From positions 248,001 to 312,000 of the forward strand of contig NZ_JAIBOA010000004.1 in the NCBI RefSeq assembly GCF_019458805.1: DNA of 64,000 nucleotides. The letters run 5' to 3'. The position numbers and the translations under genes are program-made. Below, piece after piece: positions 52,375 to 59,773 of this stretch. Positions within the stretch are counted from its first letter, which is position 1, and the number at the start of each line of letters is the position of its first letter. The notes under the pieces are model-generated. The model was not told the origin of the DNA and did no database searches. It worked only from the letters and a program-made list of their open reading frames with translations. The stretch comes from Actinomadura parmotrematis (lineage in GTDB: Bacteria > Actinomycetota > Actinomycetes > Streptosporangiales > Streptosporangiaceae).

Positions 52375-53280
52375 TTACACGAGGGCTGCCTCGTTGAGAA
52401 GGGTGAGGTCGCTAACAATGTAGGTGCCGAGGTTCTCCTGGCACTCCGACCCGCATCCGGGCGCCTGCACGGCGTCTTCCAGGACGACCCGGTATCGCAC
52501 TCCCTGCGCCGAAACGACCGCCTCGTAGGGAGAAGTCCCGGTAAGGGATTCGACGGTGACGGCGTCGATCCCCAGTATGCCCGAGTGCGCGCGCACGAAG
52601 TGCTCGGCGGCCTGCACGGGCTCGGGCAGCCCGGCCCGGCCGCGGTAGCGCTCCAGCAGGACCTCGCCGCGCAGGTAGGCGGCCGACGCGGCGGCGGCCT
52701 CCTCCTTGCCGAGGTCGCCGTAGTACAGCCCGCGCGGCAGGCAGACCAGGTTGGCGGCGTAGCGGTCGCCGCCCACGTGGGTGGTCTCCCAGACCAGCGG
52801 GGCGAACCGGGCCGCCAGATCGCGCGCCAGGGGCGCGCCGAGGCGCGCGCAGCAGGCGTTGCGGCGGCCGTGCGTGCAGACCAGCAGCACCGGCTCGGCC
52901 GTCCGGGGGCCGAGGCCGGGAGAGCGGCCCGCGGCGAGCGCGCGCAGGTCGAGGGACGCGAGCTCGGCGGGATCGTCCAGCTCGCGCGCCTCCATCCAGA
53001 CCTGCTCGCCCACCGAGTAGGCGGCGTAGACCTGGCAGGGGGGCGTCCCGCGGCGCCGCCCGGTGCGGCGGATGAGCTGCGGGCGGACGCCGGCGGCGAG
53101 CGCCGCGCGCACCGCCGCCGCGACCGGGGCGGGCTCGGCGAGCTGCTCGATGCGCTCGGGCCACGGGCCCGGATGCTCGATCAGCAGCCAGCTCCGGGGC
53201 CCGACCGTCGCGCTCGCCAGGCACGGCCGCTCGCCGGAGTGACTCCCCGGGCAGTGGTCGCAGCTCTTGCGGCGCGTCAC
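52375..53280 (-). CDS. Sucrase/ferredoxin-like (thioredoxin-fold [2Fe-2S]) protein
   Basis: A 301-aa protein of the Suc_Fer-like family (PF06999). Cysteine motifs are at the N-terminus (SCDHCPGS), in VLLVCTHGRRNACCARLGAPL (about 130-150, the thioredoxin-like ferredoxin core), and near the C-terminus (APGCGSECQENLGTY). ETTHVGGDRYAANLVCLPRGLYYG is the typical central block. Members are linked to iron-regulated redox reactions and may reduce ferric siderophores. An IdeR/DmdR box 47 bp upstream of the start supports iron regulation. It is downstream of glpD on the same strand, but the iron box gives it its own promoter. Confidence 0.86.
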   Translation of the reverse strand: MTRRKSCDHCPGSHSGERPCLASATVGPRSWLLIEHPGPWPERIEQLAEPAPVAAAVRAALAAGVRPQLIRRTGRRRGTPPCQVYAAYSVGEQVWMEARELDDPAELASLDLRALAAGRSPGLGPRTAEPVLLVCTHGRRNACCARLGAPLARDLAARFAPLVWETTHVGGDRYAANLVCLPRGLYYGDLGKEEAAAASAAYLRGEVLLERYRGRAGLPEPVQAAEHFVRAHSGILGIDAVTVESLTGTSPYEAVVSAQGVRYRVVLEDAVQAPGCGSECQENLGTYIVSDLTLLNEAALV

Positions 53281-53326
53281 GTCGTGTGCCCCCTGTGCTA
53301 CCGGCTGTGCTCATCCGAACTGTGAA

Positions 53327-53345
53327 TTAGGTCAGGCTAACCTAA
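53327..53345 (-). promoter_or_regulatory. IdeR/DmdR iron box
   Basis: TTAGGTCAGGCTAACCTAA matches the 19-bp IdeR/DmdR1/DtxR consensus (TTAGGTTAGGCTAACCTAA) with a single mismatch. It lies just ahead of the sucrase/ferredoxin-like gene, predicting repression when iron is plentiful. Confidence 0.85.
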
Positions 53346-53402
53346 TGCAGAGCTGCCCGGCCAGGGCGCGTGACACACCTCATACCCGCAAAATGATCTT
53401 CC

Positions 53403-54959
53403 TTATCCCCGCGCGACCAGGGAGTCCGCCACCGCGCGGGCGGCGTCCCGGTCGGCGGGGACCAGACCGGTACGGGTGCGGCGGTCCAGGAGATCGGCCG
53501 CGTCGAGCGCCCCCTCGTGCCCTACCCCCCACGCGAGTTCCACACCCAGCACCGGCAGTCCGGGCGCGACCGGCTCCAGCAGCGCCGGGTCGTCGCGGCC
53601 GAGCGCGGCGAGCAGCGGCGCCTCGGCGCCGTAGCGCTCGACCAGCCGGCGCGGCGCGTCCAGCCGGGCGAGCGCGCCGCGCGGCGCGGCGCCGACCAGG
53701 GGGAGGCGCGCGGTGCGCGACGGCCCGGCCGCCAGCCCCCCGGCGGCGAGGGCGGCGTCCACCGCGTCCTCGGCCATCCGCCGGTAGGTGGTGAGCTTGC
53801 CGCCGACGACGGTGACAATGCCGTCACCGCCGGTGAGAACGGCATGCCGCCGGGAGATGTCGGCGGTGGCGGACGCGCCGGCGCCGCCGCCCGGGACGTC
53901 CAGCAGGGGGCGGAGGCCCGCGAACGCGCCGGCGACGTCGGCGCGGCGGACCGGCTCGTCCAGGACGGTGCCGAGGATGTCCAGCAGGAACCCGATCTCG
54001 GCCTCGGTGGGCTCGGGCACGTCGGGGATCGGGCCGTCGGCGGGCTCGTCGGTGAGTCCGACGTAGACGCGGCCGTCGTCCTGCGGGACGACCAGGACGA
54101 ACCGGCTGGTCGAGCCGGGGACCGGCACGTGCAGGCCGGTGGCGAGGCCGCGCAGGTCGGCGGCCCGCACCACCAGGTGGGTGCCGCGCGAGGGCCGCAG
54201 CCGGACGCCGCCCGCCAGGCCGCCCGCCCAGACGCCGGCGGCGTTGACGACGGTGCGGGCGCGCACCCCGAACTCGCGGCCGGTGAGCTCGTCGCGCAGC
54301 TGCGCCCCGTCCCCGGCGAGGGACAGCGCGCGGACGCGGGTGAGGATGCGGGCGCCGTGCGCGGCGGCGGTGCGGGCGATCGCGGTGACCAGGCGCGCGT
54401 CGTCGGCGAGCTGCCCGTCCCACGACAGCAGGCCGCCGCGCAGCCCGTGCGGGCGGAGCGCGGGGGCGGCGCGCAGCGTCTCGGCGGCCGACAGGCGGCG
54501 CGGGCGGGGCAGCAGCGCGCGCGGGGTGCGGGCGGCGAGCCGCAGCGCGTCCCCGGCGGCGAGGCCGGTCGCGGTGAGCGCGGCCTGGCGGCGCGAGACG
54601 AGCGGGGTGAGCGGCAGCACGAACGGCAGCGGCCGCACCAGGTGCGGGGCGGTGCGGGCCATGAGGATCCCGCGCTCGACGGCGCTCTCGTGCGCGACGT
54701 CCACCTGCCCGGAGGCCAGGTAGCGCAGGCCCCCGTGGATCAGCTTGGACGACCAGCGGGAGGTGCCGAAGGCCAGGTCGTGGGCGTCGACGGCGGCGAC
54801 CGTCAGGCCGCGGGCGGCGGCGTCGAGGGCGACGCCGGCGCCGGTCGCGCCGAGGCCGACGACGAGGACGTCCACGACCTCGCCGGGCAGCGCGTCCAGC
54901 TCGCGGGCGCGGCGGGCGGCGTTCAGGGAGGAGCGGACCGGCGTGCGGGGGGCGGTCAC
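53403..54959 (-). CDS. glpD: Glycerol-3-phosphate dehydrogenase
   Basis: A 518-aa FAD enzyme oxidising glycerol-3-phosphate to dihydroxyacetone phosphate at the membrane. FAD motif: VDVLVVGLGATGAGVALDAAARG, followed by SRWSSKLIHGGLRYLASGQ, the family hallmark. Further blocks: LLSWDGQLADDARLV, VVNAAGVWAGG, VYVGLTDEPADGPIPDVPEP and ADISRRHAVLTG with VGGKLTTYRRMAEDAVD. The start is GTG 54959 overlapping the TetR stop (GTGA). Divergent from an alkyl-DHAP synthase-like gene, it probably supplies DHAP for the same lipid pathway. Confidence 0.93.
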   Translation of the reverse strand: MTAPRTPVRSSLNAARRARELDALPGEVVDVLVVGLGATGAGVALDAAARGLTVAAVDAHDLAFGTSRWSSKLIHGGLRYLASGQVDVAHESAVERGILMARTAPHLVRPLPFVLPLTPLVSRRQAALTATGLAAGDALRLAARTPRALLPRPRRLSAAETLRAAPALRPHGLRGGLLSWDGQLADDARLVTAIARTAAAHGARILTRVRALSLAGDGAQLRDELTGREFGVRARTVVNAAGVWAGGLAGGVRLRPSRGTHLVVRAADLRGLATGLHVPVPGSTSRFVLVVPQDDGRVYVGLTDEPADGPIPDVPEPTEAEIGFLLDILGTVLDEPVRRADVAGAFAGLRPLLDVPGGGAGASATADISRRHAVLTGGDGIVTVVGGKLTTYRRMAEDAVDAALAAGGLAAGPSRTARLPLVGAAPRGALARLDAPRRLVERYGAEAPLLAALGRDDPALLEPVAPGLPVLGVELAWGVGHEGALDAADLLDRRTRTGLVPADRDAARAVADSLVARG

Positions 54960-55549
54960 GGGGCGAGCGTCCTTTCCAGGATGTGGCGGAGCTCGGCGTC
55001 GAAGGCGCCGGCGGCGAGCTCGGGGTCGGCGGCGTCGGCCAGCGTCGGCAGGGACAGCCCGAAGGACTGGACGACGAGCAGCAGCGCGCGGGCCTGCCGG
55101 GCGGTGTGCCCGGGGCGGATCGACCCGTCGGCGTGGCCGAGCTCCACGGCGGCCTCGAAGATCTCCAGGAAGCGCTGCTGGCTCGCGCCGGCGCGGTCCA
55201 GCACGTAGGGGAGCAGCAGCTCGGGATCCACCTCGATGATCTTGCGGAGCAGCGGATGCCCGCGGAAGGTGGCGACGCCCCGCACCAGCAGGTCGACCAG
55301 GTGCGGGCGGACCGGCCCGGCGGGCGGCTCGCCCGCGTCGGCGGCGATCGCGGTCCACTCGCGGGTCATAAGGTCGGCCACGATCGTGCGCACGTCCGGC
55401 CAGCGGCGGTACAGCGTCATCCGCGACACCCCGGCGCGGCGCGCGATGTCGGTGAGCGTGGTGCGCCGCACCCCGACCGCGAGCACGCAGTCGCGGGCGG
55501 CGTCCAGCACGGCGTCGTCCGGGGTCCTGTTGTGACGATTCGACGTCAT
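54956..55549 (-). CDS. TetR-family regulator of the glycerolipid cluster
   Basis: A 197-aa TetR protein. The HTH is at about 12-58 (AVLDAARDCVLAVGVRRTTL, TDIARRAGVSRMTLYRRWPD). The C-terminal domain includes VATFRGHPLLRKIIEVDPELLLPYVLDRAGASQQRFLEI in pieces and a helical tail. It is co-translated with glpD and divergent from the AGPS-like gene. Hence a local repressor of both directions is likely. A TGTGAC/GTCACA inverted repeat (55531-55557) overlapping its start could be the operator, but the support is weak. Confidence 0.88.
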   Translation of the reverse strand: MTSNRHNRTPDDAVLDAARDCVLAVGVRRTTLTDIARRAGVSRMTLYRRWPDVRTIVADLMTREWTAIAADAGEPPAGPVRPHLVDLLVRGVATFRGHPLLRKIIEVDPELLLPYVLDRAGASQQRFLEIFEAAVELGHADGSIRPGHTARQARALLLVVQSFGLSLPTLADAADPELAAGAFDAELRHILERTLAP

Positions 55550-55592
55550 GTGTCACAGTGTAAGCCACGCGACGACGACGTTCGGAGGCCAG

Positions 55593-57215
55593 GTGCAGGA
55601 CCACGCGATGCTGTGGAGCGGCTGGGGCGACCCCGCCAAGGCCGCCCCGCTGCCCGACGCGGTGACCGGGCTGCTGCGCGACCTGCTCGGCGTCCGCCCG
55701 TCCGCGACCCCGCCCGCCCGGCTCGCCGACCTGAAGCCCCCGGCGTCCCGGCTGCCGGACGCGGCGCGGGCGGCACTCGCCGCCGTCGTCGGGGACGCGC
55801 ACGTGCGCACCGACGACGAGGCGCGCGTCCGCCACACCCGCGGCAAGTCCACGCCCGACCTGCTGCGCGTCCGCGCGGGCGAGCTGTCCGACGCGCCCGA
55901 CGCGGTGATCATGCCGGGGTCGCACGCGGAGGTGCAGGCGCTCCTGGAGGCCTGCGCCGCGCACCGCGTCGCCGCCGTCCCCTTCGGCGGCGGAACCTCG
56001 GTGGTCGGCGGCCTCGCCCCCGAGGGCGCCGCCGCGTTCGCCGCCGTCGTCGCCCTGGACCTGCGCCGCATGGACGCCCTCCTGGAGCTGGACGAGGTGT
56101 CGCGCACCGCGACCCTCCAGCCGGGCCTGCGCGGCCCGCGCGCCGAGGAGCTGCTGCGCGCGCGCGGCTACACCCTCGGCCACTTCCCGCAGTCGTTCGA
56201 GTGGGCCACGATCGGCGGGTTCGCCGCCGCCCGCTCCAGCGGGCAGGCGTCCGCCGGGTACGGGCGGTTCGACGAGATGGTCGTCGCGCTCACCGCCGCG
56301 ACCCCGGCCGGGACGCTGGAGGCCGGCCGCGCCCCGAAGTCGGCCGCCGGGCCCGACCTGCGGCAGCTCCTGCTCGGCTCCGAGGGCGCCTTCGGCGTCA
56401 TCACCTCGGTCACCGTGCGGGTGCGGCCCGTCCCCGAGGCCGCCGCCTACGAGGGCTGGCGCTTCCCCGACTTCGCCACCGGCGCCGCCGCGCTGCGCCG
56501 CCTCGCCCAGGACGGCCCGCGCCCGGTCGTCCTGCGGCTGTCCGACGAGGCCGAGACCATGGTCAACCTGGCCGACCCGGGCGCCATCGGCGGCGGCCTG
56601 TCCGACGCGTCCGGCTGCCTCGCCGTCGTCGGCTTCGAGGGGACGCCCGAGGAGATCGAGGCGCGCCGGAGCGCCGCCGCCGCGCGCCTGGCGGAGGCCG
56701 GCGGCACGTCCCTCGGCGCCGGGCCGGGCGAGAAGTGGGAGCACGGCCGCTTCAACGCCCCCTACATGCGCGACGCGCTGCTGGACGTCGGCGCCTTCGT
56801 CGAGACGCTGGAGACCGCCGCGTTCTGGTCGGCGATCCCCGCGCTGTACGCCGCCGTCCGCGACGCCCTCACCGCGACGCTGGCCGGCGCGGGCACCCCG
56901 CCGCTCGTCATGTGCCACATCTCCCACGTCTACGAGGCGGGCGCGTCCCTGTACTTCACCGTCGTGTCGGCGCAGGGGGCGGACGACCCGCTCGCGCACT
57001 GGGCGGCGGCCAAGCACGCCGCCAACGACGCGATCCTGGCGGCGGGCGGCACCATCAGCCACCACCACGGCGTCGGCACCGACCACCGCGACTGGTACGC
57101 CCGCGAGGCGGGCCCGCTCGGCACCGGCGTCCTGCGCGCCGTCAAGGACCGGCTCGACCCGGCCGGCGTCCTCAACCCCGGCGTCCTCATCCCCCCGGCG
57201 AACCCCCAGGAGTAG
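55593..57215 (+). CDS. Alkyldihydroxyacetonephosphate synthase-like FAD oxidase
   Basis: A 540-aa FAD-binding (VAO/PCMH-type) protein. The FAD domain has DAVIMPGSHAEVQALLEACA, VPFGGGTSVVGGLAP and YTLGHFPQSFEWATIGGFAA, then ARSSGQASAGYGRFDEMVVA and LLLGSEGAFGVITSVTVRV. The C-terminus has GGTISHHHGVGTDHRDWYA, whose HHH motif is typical of alkyl-DHAP synthases, and LDPAGVLNPGVL. The eukaryotic enzyme makes ether lipids from acyl-DHAP and fatty alcohol; bacterial relatives are uncharacterised. GTG 55593 follows GGAGG. It is coupled closely to a diacylglycerol-kinase-like gene. Confidence 0.87.
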   Translation: MQDHAMLWSGWGDPAKAAPLPDAVTGLLRDLLGVRPSATPPARLADLKPPASRLPDAARAALAAVVGDAHVRTDDEARVRHTRGKSTPDLLRVRAGELSDAPDAVIMPGSHAEVQALLEACAAHRVAAVPFGGGTSVVGGLAPEGAAAFAAVVALDLRRMDALLELDEVSRTATLQPGLRGPRAEELLRARGYTLGHFPQSFEWATIGGFAAARSSGQASAGYGRFDEMVVALTAATPAGTLEAGRAPKSAAGPDLRQLLLGSEGAFGVITSVTVRVRPVPEAAAYEGWRFPDFATGAAALRRLAQDGPRPVVLRLSDEAETMVNLADPGAIGGGLSDASGCLAVVGFEGTPEEIEARRSAAAARLAEAGGTSLGAGPGEKWEHGRFNAPYMRDALLDVGAFVETLETAAFWSAIPALYAAVRDALTATLAGAGTPPLVMCHISHVYEAGASLYFTVVSAQGADDPLAHWAAAKHAANDAILAAGGTISHHHGVGTDHRDWYAREAGPLGTGVLRAVKDRLDPAGVLNPGVLIPPANPQE

Positions 57216-57220
57216 CGGAC

Positions 57221-58180
57221 ATGAGCGGCAGCGCCCCCCAGGCCGACGTCCCCCCGGCCGGCGCCCCCCGGACCTTCACCGCCGTCGTCAACCCCACCGC
57301 GGGCGGGTCGGCCTCGGCGCGCACCCTGATCCCGCTCGCCCGGCTGCTGCGCGAGGCCGGCGCGACCGTCCAGGTCGAGTACAGCCGCGGCCTGGAGCAC
57401 GCCGCCGCCCTGGCGCGCGGCGCCGCCGGCGCCGGCCACGTCGTGCTCGGCGTCGGCGGCGACGGCATGGTCGGCTGCGTCGGCGGGGCGCTCGCCGGCA
57501 GCGGCGCGGTGCTCGGCATCGTCCCGGCCGGGCGCGGCAACGACTTCGCCCGCCAGCTCCGCCTGCCGTCCGGTCCCGAGGAGCTCGCCGAGCTGCTGCT
57601 GCACGGCGAGCCGCGCCCGGTGGACGCCATCGACGCCAACGGCGTGCCCGTCCTCGGCAGCGTGTACGCGGGCGTGGACGCGCTCGCCAACCAGTACGCC
57701 AACGAGACCCGGTTCCTGCGCGGCGCGCTGTCCTACACCGCCGGCGCGCTCCGCGCCGTCGCCGGCTGGAAGGCCGCCGACTACATCGTCACCGTGGACG
57801 GCGTCGAGCACCGGCGGAGCGGGTTCACCGTCGTCGTCGCCAACTCCGGCTACTACGGGTTCGACCGGCGGATCGCCCCGCAGGCGGTCGAGGACGACGG
57901 CCTGCTCGACGTCGTCATCGTCACCGACGGGCCGAAGCGGCTGTTCTTCGGCGTCATGCGCGACCTCGCCGACGGGGCGCACCTGCGCCGCCCGCAGGTG
58001 GAGACGCTGCGCGGCCGCGAGGTGCGGATCGAGCTCGCCGCGCCGGGCCGGACGCTGCCCTACGGCGCGGACGGCGAGCTGCCGGGCGTCCTCCCGGTCA
58101 CCGCGAAGGTGATTCCCGGCGCGTTGCGGGTACTGGCCCCCCGAGCCTCCGCAGGACGTTCGGCCAGCTCAGCGCCATGA
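57221..58180 (+). CDS. Diacylglycerol/lipid kinase
   Basis: A 319-aa protein of the DAGK-catalytic (NAD-kinase-like) family. FTAVVNPTAGGSASARTLIPL lies near the N-terminus, followed by the ATP-binding GVGGDGMVGCVGGALAGS and LGIVPAGRGNDFARQLRLP. The C-terminal beta domain has VVVANSGYYGFDRRIAPQA and DDGLLDVVIVTDG, ending with PYGADGELPG. It phosphorylates diacylglycerol or a related lipid with ATP. The ribosome-binding site (AGGAG) overlaps the AGPS-like stop codon. It probably works with the neighbouring ether- or glycerolipid enzymes. Confidence 0.9.
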   Translation: MSGSAPQADVPPAGAPRTFTAVVNPTAGGSASARTLIPLARLLREAGATVQVEYSRGLEHAAALARGAAGAGHVVLGVGGDGMVGCVGGALAGSGAVLGIVPAGRGNDFARQLRLPSGPEELAELLLHGEPRPVDAIDANGVPVLGSVYAGVDALANQYANETRFLRGALSYTAGALRAVAGWKAADYIVTVDGVEHRRSGFTVVVANSGYYGFDRRIAPQAVEDDGLLDVVIVTDGPKRLFFGVMRDLADGAHLRRPQVETLRGREVRIELAAPGRTLPYGADGELPGVLPVTAKVIPGALRVLAPRASAGRSASSAP

Positions 58181-58292
58181 TCCGAAACTTGGAGGGCGCA
58201 TTTGGGCAGGTTTACAGGCCTATTAAGGTCCACCGGATAGCGTTCCTGGTAAGTCCCGATTACGGGACCTCTGGGCCGTCTGTGGAGGCATC

Positions 58293-58520
58293 ATGGGAAG
58301 GCGTGCCAACGCCGTTCTGGGGGGACTCATGGTGACCGCAGGCGCCCTCGTCGCGGTGGCGCCGGCGTCCACGGGGGTGGCGCCGGCGTCCACCGCGCAG
58401 ACCTTCACCACGCAGTCGATCATGCGGTGGTGGACGACGGGGGAGCGCCCCGTCCCGGTCCGGAGCGTCACCGCCCCGCTCGGCGGCGTGCGGCCCTTCG
58501 TGATCCGCAGCGTCACCTGA
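58293..58520 (+). CDS. Small exported hypothetical protein
   Basis: A 75-aa protein with a signal peptide (ANAVLGGLMVTAGALVAVAP). A doubled GVAPAST/VAPAST element at the cleavage region is also a near-perfect DNA repeat of about 18 bp, and a short mature part follows (FTTQSIMRWWTTGERPVPV). ATG 58293 has TGGAGG upstream. No family is recognised; a hairpin terminator follows. Confidence 0.62.
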   Translation: MGRRANAVLGGLMVTAGALVAVAPASTGVAPASTAQTFTTQSIMRWWTTGERPVPVRSVTAPLGGVRPFVIRSVT

Positions 58521-58576
58521 CCCGTCGCCCGGCCCCGCCCCGGGCCGTCCGCCACGCCGCGTGAGCGCGGCGGGTG

Positions 58577-58600
58577 CCGGGGCTCCGCGCCGGAGCCCGG
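58577..58600 (+). terminator. Hairpin terminator
   Basis: CCGGGGCTCCG pairs with CGGAGCCCGG around CGC, with one bulged G. A second small hairpin precedes it (CGCCGCG/CGCGGCG). It lies 57 bp after the 75-aa gene and 23 bp before yccF. Confidence 0.65.
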
Positions 58601-58622
58601 CCGCCCGCCTAGAGTTGCCGGT

Positions 58623-59021
58623 GTGCGCACCCTGTTGAACATCATCTGGCTCGTGCTGTCGGGGTTCTGGCTCGCCATCGGGTACGCGGTCGCCGGGATC
58701 ATCTGCTGCGTCCTGATCGTCACCATCCCGTTCGGCATCGCCTCCTTCCGCATCGCGGCCTTCACGCTCTGGCCGTTCGGGCACCGCGTGGTGCGGCGCG
58801 CCGACGCGGGCGCCGGCTCGGCGCTCGGCAACGTGATCTGGGTGGTCGTGGCCGGCTGGTGGCTCGCCCTCGGCCACCTCACCACCGGCATCGCGCTCTG
58901 CATCACGATCATCGGCATCCCGTTCGGGATCGCCAACTTCAAGCTGATCCCGGTGTCGCTGCTGCCGCTCGGCCGGGAGATCGTCGACACCGGCGACCGG
59001 GGCTCCTTCGAGGTCGCCTAG
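58623..59021 (+). CDS. yccF: YccF domain-containing membrane protein
   Basis: A 132-aa inner membrane protein with two YccF repeats, each holding the IVTIPFGIASFRIAAFTLWPFG-type signature: LIVTIPFGIASFRI at about 36-49 and TIIGIPFGIANFKLIPVSLLPLG at about 94-116. Hydrophobic helices (TLLNIIWLVLSGFWLAIGYA, GNVIWVVVAGWWLALGHL) precede each. The start is GTG 58623. Function is unknown despite wide distribution. Confidence 0.9.
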   Translation: MRTLLNIIWLVLSGFWLAIGYAVAGIICCVLIVTIPFGIASFRIAAFTLWPFGHRVVRRADAGAGSALGNVIWVVVAGWWLALGHLTTGIALCITIIGIPFGIANFKLIPVSLLPLGREIVDTGDRGSFEVA

Positions 59022-59065
59022 CGGGCGGCCGGGCGGGGCGCCCGTCCCGCCCGCCCGCCGCCGCA

Positions 59066-59081
59066 TGTGATCCAGGTCTCA
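59066..59081 (+). promoter_or_regulatory. Possible CRP/GlxR-type operator
   Basis: TGTGATCCAGGTCTCA fits TGTGA-N6-TCACA with one mismatch. It lies 150 bp upstream of the DUF485-ActP operon. CRP-family control of acetate uptake is known in other actinobacteria; here it is inferred. Confidence 0.45.
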
Positions 59082-59230
59082 TTCCCGCATCGGCCCTGCA
59101 TCGGCCTCGTCACCACTCTGGGTAAACCAACCAAGGTCTTGGTCAAATGGCCTCGCCCGTCCCCCCGTTTCGGGCACCGTCGTCGCCGTCATTCGGCGAC
59201 GACGAGGAGGAGCATTTGCCGGAGGTCTGT

Positions 59231-59773
59231 GTGACAACCGAATCGTCCGGGGCGGGAGCGAGCCCCGGACCCGGACCCGCCGGGGGCGGCGGGCTGGACG
59301 AAGCCACCTATCTGAGCATCGACGAGAGCCCCGAGTTCGCGCGGCTGCGGAGCGCCTTCCGCCGCTTCGTGTTCCCCATGACCGCGGCCTTCCTGGTCTG
59401 GTACCTGCTGTACGTGGTGCTGTCGGCCTACGCGCGCGGCTTCATGGGCACCAAGGTCTTCGGCAACGTCAACGTGGCGCTGCTGTTCGGCCTGCTGCAG
59501 TTCGTCTCGACGTTCCTCATCGCCTGGCTCTACGAGCGCTACGCGCGCAACAGGCTGGAGCCGCTGGCCGACGGGGTGCGCGCGGGGATCCCCGGCGCCG
59601 CCGCGGCTGCGCCGGCCGCCGAGGAGACCGCGCCCGCGGCGCCCGCCGCCGGGCCGGGCACCACCGAGCAGGACACCACGGAGCCCGGCGTCACGGGGCC
59701 GGGCACCGCGGGGCCGAGCACTGCCGAGGAGCGCCGCGCGGGCGGCGACGGTCCCGAGGAGGAGACCCGATGA
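59231..59773 (+). CDS. DUF485 accessory membrane protein
   Basis: A 180-aa protein, the usual small partner of ActP/MctC symporters. After SPEFARLRSAFRRFVFPMTA come two transmembrane helices (FLVWYLLYVVLSAYARGFM and LLFGLLQFVSTFLIAWLYERYARN), as in DUF485. The C-terminus is longer than usual and low-complexity, with repeated TTEPGVTGPGTAGPST-like units. GTG 59231 has GGAGG five bases upstream; the frame from 59147 adds no family sequence. Its TGA overlaps the symporter ATG. Confidence 0.87.
   Translation: MTTESSGAGASPGPGPAGGGGLDEATYLSIDESPEFARLRSAFRRFVFPMTAAFLVWYLLYVVLSAYARGFMGTKVFGNVNVALLFGLLQFVSTFLIAWLYERYARNRLEPLADGVRAGIPGAAAAAPAAEETAPAAPAAGPGTTEQDTTEPGVTGPGTAGPSTAEERRAGGDGPEEETR

Noticed and set aside
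55531..55557. TGTGAC/GTCACA as a firm operator of the glycerolipid TetR
   Set aside because: Arms are only 6 bp with a 15-bp centre, which is wide for TetR; noted only within the gene entry.
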